Shown here: in pieces, positions 5,354 to 6,664 of the stretch
Layout: each line of letters begins with the position of its first letter
Position numbering within the stretch: position 1 is the first letter of the stretch
DNA from: Alphaproteobacteria bacterium
GTDB taxonomy: Bacteria; Pseudomonadota; Alphaproteobacteria; ATCC43930; CGMCC-115725
Length of the DNA stretch: 6,664 nt
Direction of reading: 5' to 3'
Assembly (NCBI GenBank): GCA_030040495.1
Contig: JASHTP010000055.1
Coordinates: 1-6,664 of the forward strand
Translations under genes and position numbers: made by a program
The notes under the pieces: model-generated
The model's database searches: none
What the model was told of the DNA's origin: nothing
The model's input: only the letters and a program-made list of their open reading frames with translations

Positions 5354-6664
5354 CAGCGCAGGCTCGCTTCGATGTTGCCGCCATCGACGGTGATGACGGC
5401 GGCGGTGGTGGCGCGCGCCTGCGCCAGAAAGAGGAAGGCCTCGGCCACGTCCTCGGCCAGGACCTCGCGGCCGAGCAGATTGCCGCTCATATAGGTCTCG
5501 GTCGAGACGCCGCGCGCGCGCGAACGCTCGGCGATCATCGCCTCGGTCAAAAGCCCGCTGCGGATGCGGTCGGCGTTGACGGCGTTGGCGCGGATGCCGT
5601 CCTTTCCGTGATCGAGCGCATATTGCTTCATCAGCGACAGGGTCGCCGCCTTGGGCAGGCCGTAAGGGCCGAAATCGCGGCCGGGATTGACCGCCTGCTT
5701 CGAGACGTTGAAGAGCAGGCATCCGCCCGTCCCTTGCGCGCGCATGATGCGCACCGCGTTCTGCGCCACGCTCTGATGGGCGAAGAAATTGAGCTCGAAG
5801 GAGCGCCGCAGCAGGGATTCCTCGACCTCGCCGACGGCGCCCTGCCAGGCGGCGCCGGCGTTGGAGACGACGATGTCGACGCCGCCGAAACGCTCGGCGA
5901 CGCGGTCGAAGGCGGCGCGGACTTGGGCGGCGTCGGTGACGTCGCAGGCGACGGCGAGCGCCGCGCGGCCCAGCGAGGCGGCGACGGCGCGGGCGGCGGC
6001 TTCGTCCCGGTCGAGCACCGCCAGCTCGGCGCCGGCGCGGGCCAGCGCCTTCGCCGTGGCGGCGCCGATGCCGCTGCCGCCGCCGGTGACCAGCGCCACC
6101 TGCCGCGCCAGCTTCTTCTCCTGGGCCTTGCCGAGCTTCGCCTGCTCGAGCGACCAGTACTCGACATCGAACATGTCGGCTTCCGAGACGCATTCGTAGC
6201 GGCCGATCGCCTCGGCGTCGGCGATGACGGCGATGGTGTTCTCGGCGATGTCGGCGGCGATCGCCGCGTCCCTGGCCGAGGCGCCGAGGCCGAAGAGCCC
6301 GAGCCCCGGCACCAGCACCACGCGCGGCAGCGGATCGAGCGCGGTCCTGGGCTTCGCCTGGCGCGCATCGTGGCGCTCAAAATAGGCGCGGTAGCGCCGG
6401 GCATACTCCTCGACCGCTCGGGCGACCGCCTGCCGCCATCGGTCGAGCGCGCCCGCTTCCGGCGCCGGCACGAGCAGCGGCCAGTTCTTGGTGCGGATGG
6501 TGTGGTCGGGGGTGACCACGCCCACCTGCGAATAGCGGGCGAGCTCGGCGCCGCCGACATAGTCGAGGATGGCGGGCGAGCGGCGGAAGCACAGCACCTG
6601 CCGCTTGGCGACGCCGGTCGCGCGGTCGTTGGCGAGGGCGCAGAGGCCGCGCAGCACCGGCGCG
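5353..6664 (-). CDS. Bifunctional class II aldolase/short-chain dehydrogenase, C-terminal part
   Basis: Partial: 436 aa are in the window and the frame stays open to the right edge. The apparent start at 6657 is an internal GTG preceded by in-frame Ala-Pro codons. The family is normally near 680-700 aa, so about 250 residues are missing. The first ~170 residues are the end of the class II aldolase half; VVTPDHTIRTKNWPLL is typical, and its His (codon 6502-6504) is a likely zinc ligand. The rest is a Rossmann SDR with the cofactor loop TGGGSGIG, DVTD, SNAG and a full catalytic triad: Ser (5701-5703), Tyr (5662-5664) and Lys (5650-5652) in YGLPK. The layout matches RhaD/RhaEW-like enzymes, which cleave a ketose phosphate such as L-rhamnulose-1-phosphate and oxidise the resulting aldehyde with NAD. 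The substrate here is not certain because relatives handle other sugars. It is coupled to the VOC gene through TGATG. Confidence 0.9.
   Translation of the reverse strand, partial: APVLRGLCALANDRATGVAKRQVLCFRRSPAILDYVGGAELARYSQVGVVTPDHTIRTKNWPLLVPAPEAGALDRWRQAVARAVEEYARRYRAYFERHDARQAKPRTALDPLPRVVLVPGLGLFGLGASARDAAIAADIAENTIAVIADAEAIGRYECVSEADMFDVEYWSLEQAKLGKAQEKKLARQVALVTGGGSGIGAATAKALARAGAELAVLDRDEAAARAVAASLGRAALAVACDVTDAAQVRAAFDRVAERFGGVDIVVSNAGAAWQGAVGEVEESLLRRSFELNFFAHQSVAQNAVRIMRAQGTGGCLLFNVSKQAVNPGRDFGPYGLPKAATLSLMKQYALDHGKDGIRANAVNADRIRSGLLTEAMIAERSRARGVSTETYMSGNLLGREVLAEDVAEAFLFLAQARATTAAVITVDGGNIEASLR

Noticed and set aside
4421..5494. Plus-strand 357-codon frame opposite the VOC gene
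   Set aside because: It starts inside the intergenic repeat region and encodes a Gly/Ala/Arg-rich product without domains; the opposite strand has a clear VOC protein.
5354..6193. N-terminal extension of the VOC reading frame upstream of 5353
   Set aside because: The extension is an Arg-rich out-of-frame shadow of the dehydrogenase gene; VOC homology begins right after the ATG at 5353.
6655..6657. GTG at 6657 as the true start of the minus-strand dehydrogenase
   Set aside because: It falls in the middle of the aldolase half, the frame continues upstream as Ala-Pro without a stop, and family members have a further ~250 residues.

Overview
The window is very GC-rich (about 70% by eye), with strong third-position G/C bias and long spurious open frames on both strands. 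That composition, the protein families, and REP-like 'CCTTCGACA…' repeats between genes suggest a high-GC proteobacterium, most likely an alphaproteobacterium of the Rhodospirillales/Hyphomicrobiales kind. The taxonomy is inference. No phage, IS, CRISPR or RNA gene is visible.

Left half (1-4350, plus strand): a short leader holds a strong GC hairpin. It is followed by a large sensor gene (72-3437, 1121 aa). Its first ~480 residues are a 12-helix NCS1 (nucleobase/hydantoin/cytosine permease-like) transporter module. Next come a cytoplasmic nine-cysteine cluster, two more membrane helices, a coiled coil, a complete histidine kinase core (HisKA plus HATPase), a receiver domain and a small helical C-terminal tail. 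The next gene (3430-4350, 306 aa) overlaps it by 8 bp and encodes a receiver-LuxR/FixJ-type response regulator with a PAS-like middle. Together they look like a two-component system in which a transporter-like module senses a small nitrogenous or nucleobase-like solute, or a related one, and the regulator changes transcription. The ligand and target genes cannot be read from the window. This is the most unusual part of it.

Middle (4351-4507): a 157-bp convergent intergenic region with two REP-like elements in inverted orientation. They could form a large hairpin and may serve both flanking genes as a terminator or mRNA-stabilising structure.

Right half (4508-6664, minus strand): two translationally coupled genes (TGATG junction). 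The upstream one is the C-terminal part of a bifunctional class II aldolase/short-chain dehydrogenase (RhaD/RhaEW-like, COG3347 type); its N-terminus lies beyond the right edge. The downstream one is a 281-aa two-module VOC/glyoxalase-like protein. They probably act in one catabolic route for a sugar or hydroxy-aldehyde. Being convergent with the two-component genes, they are not in the same operon.
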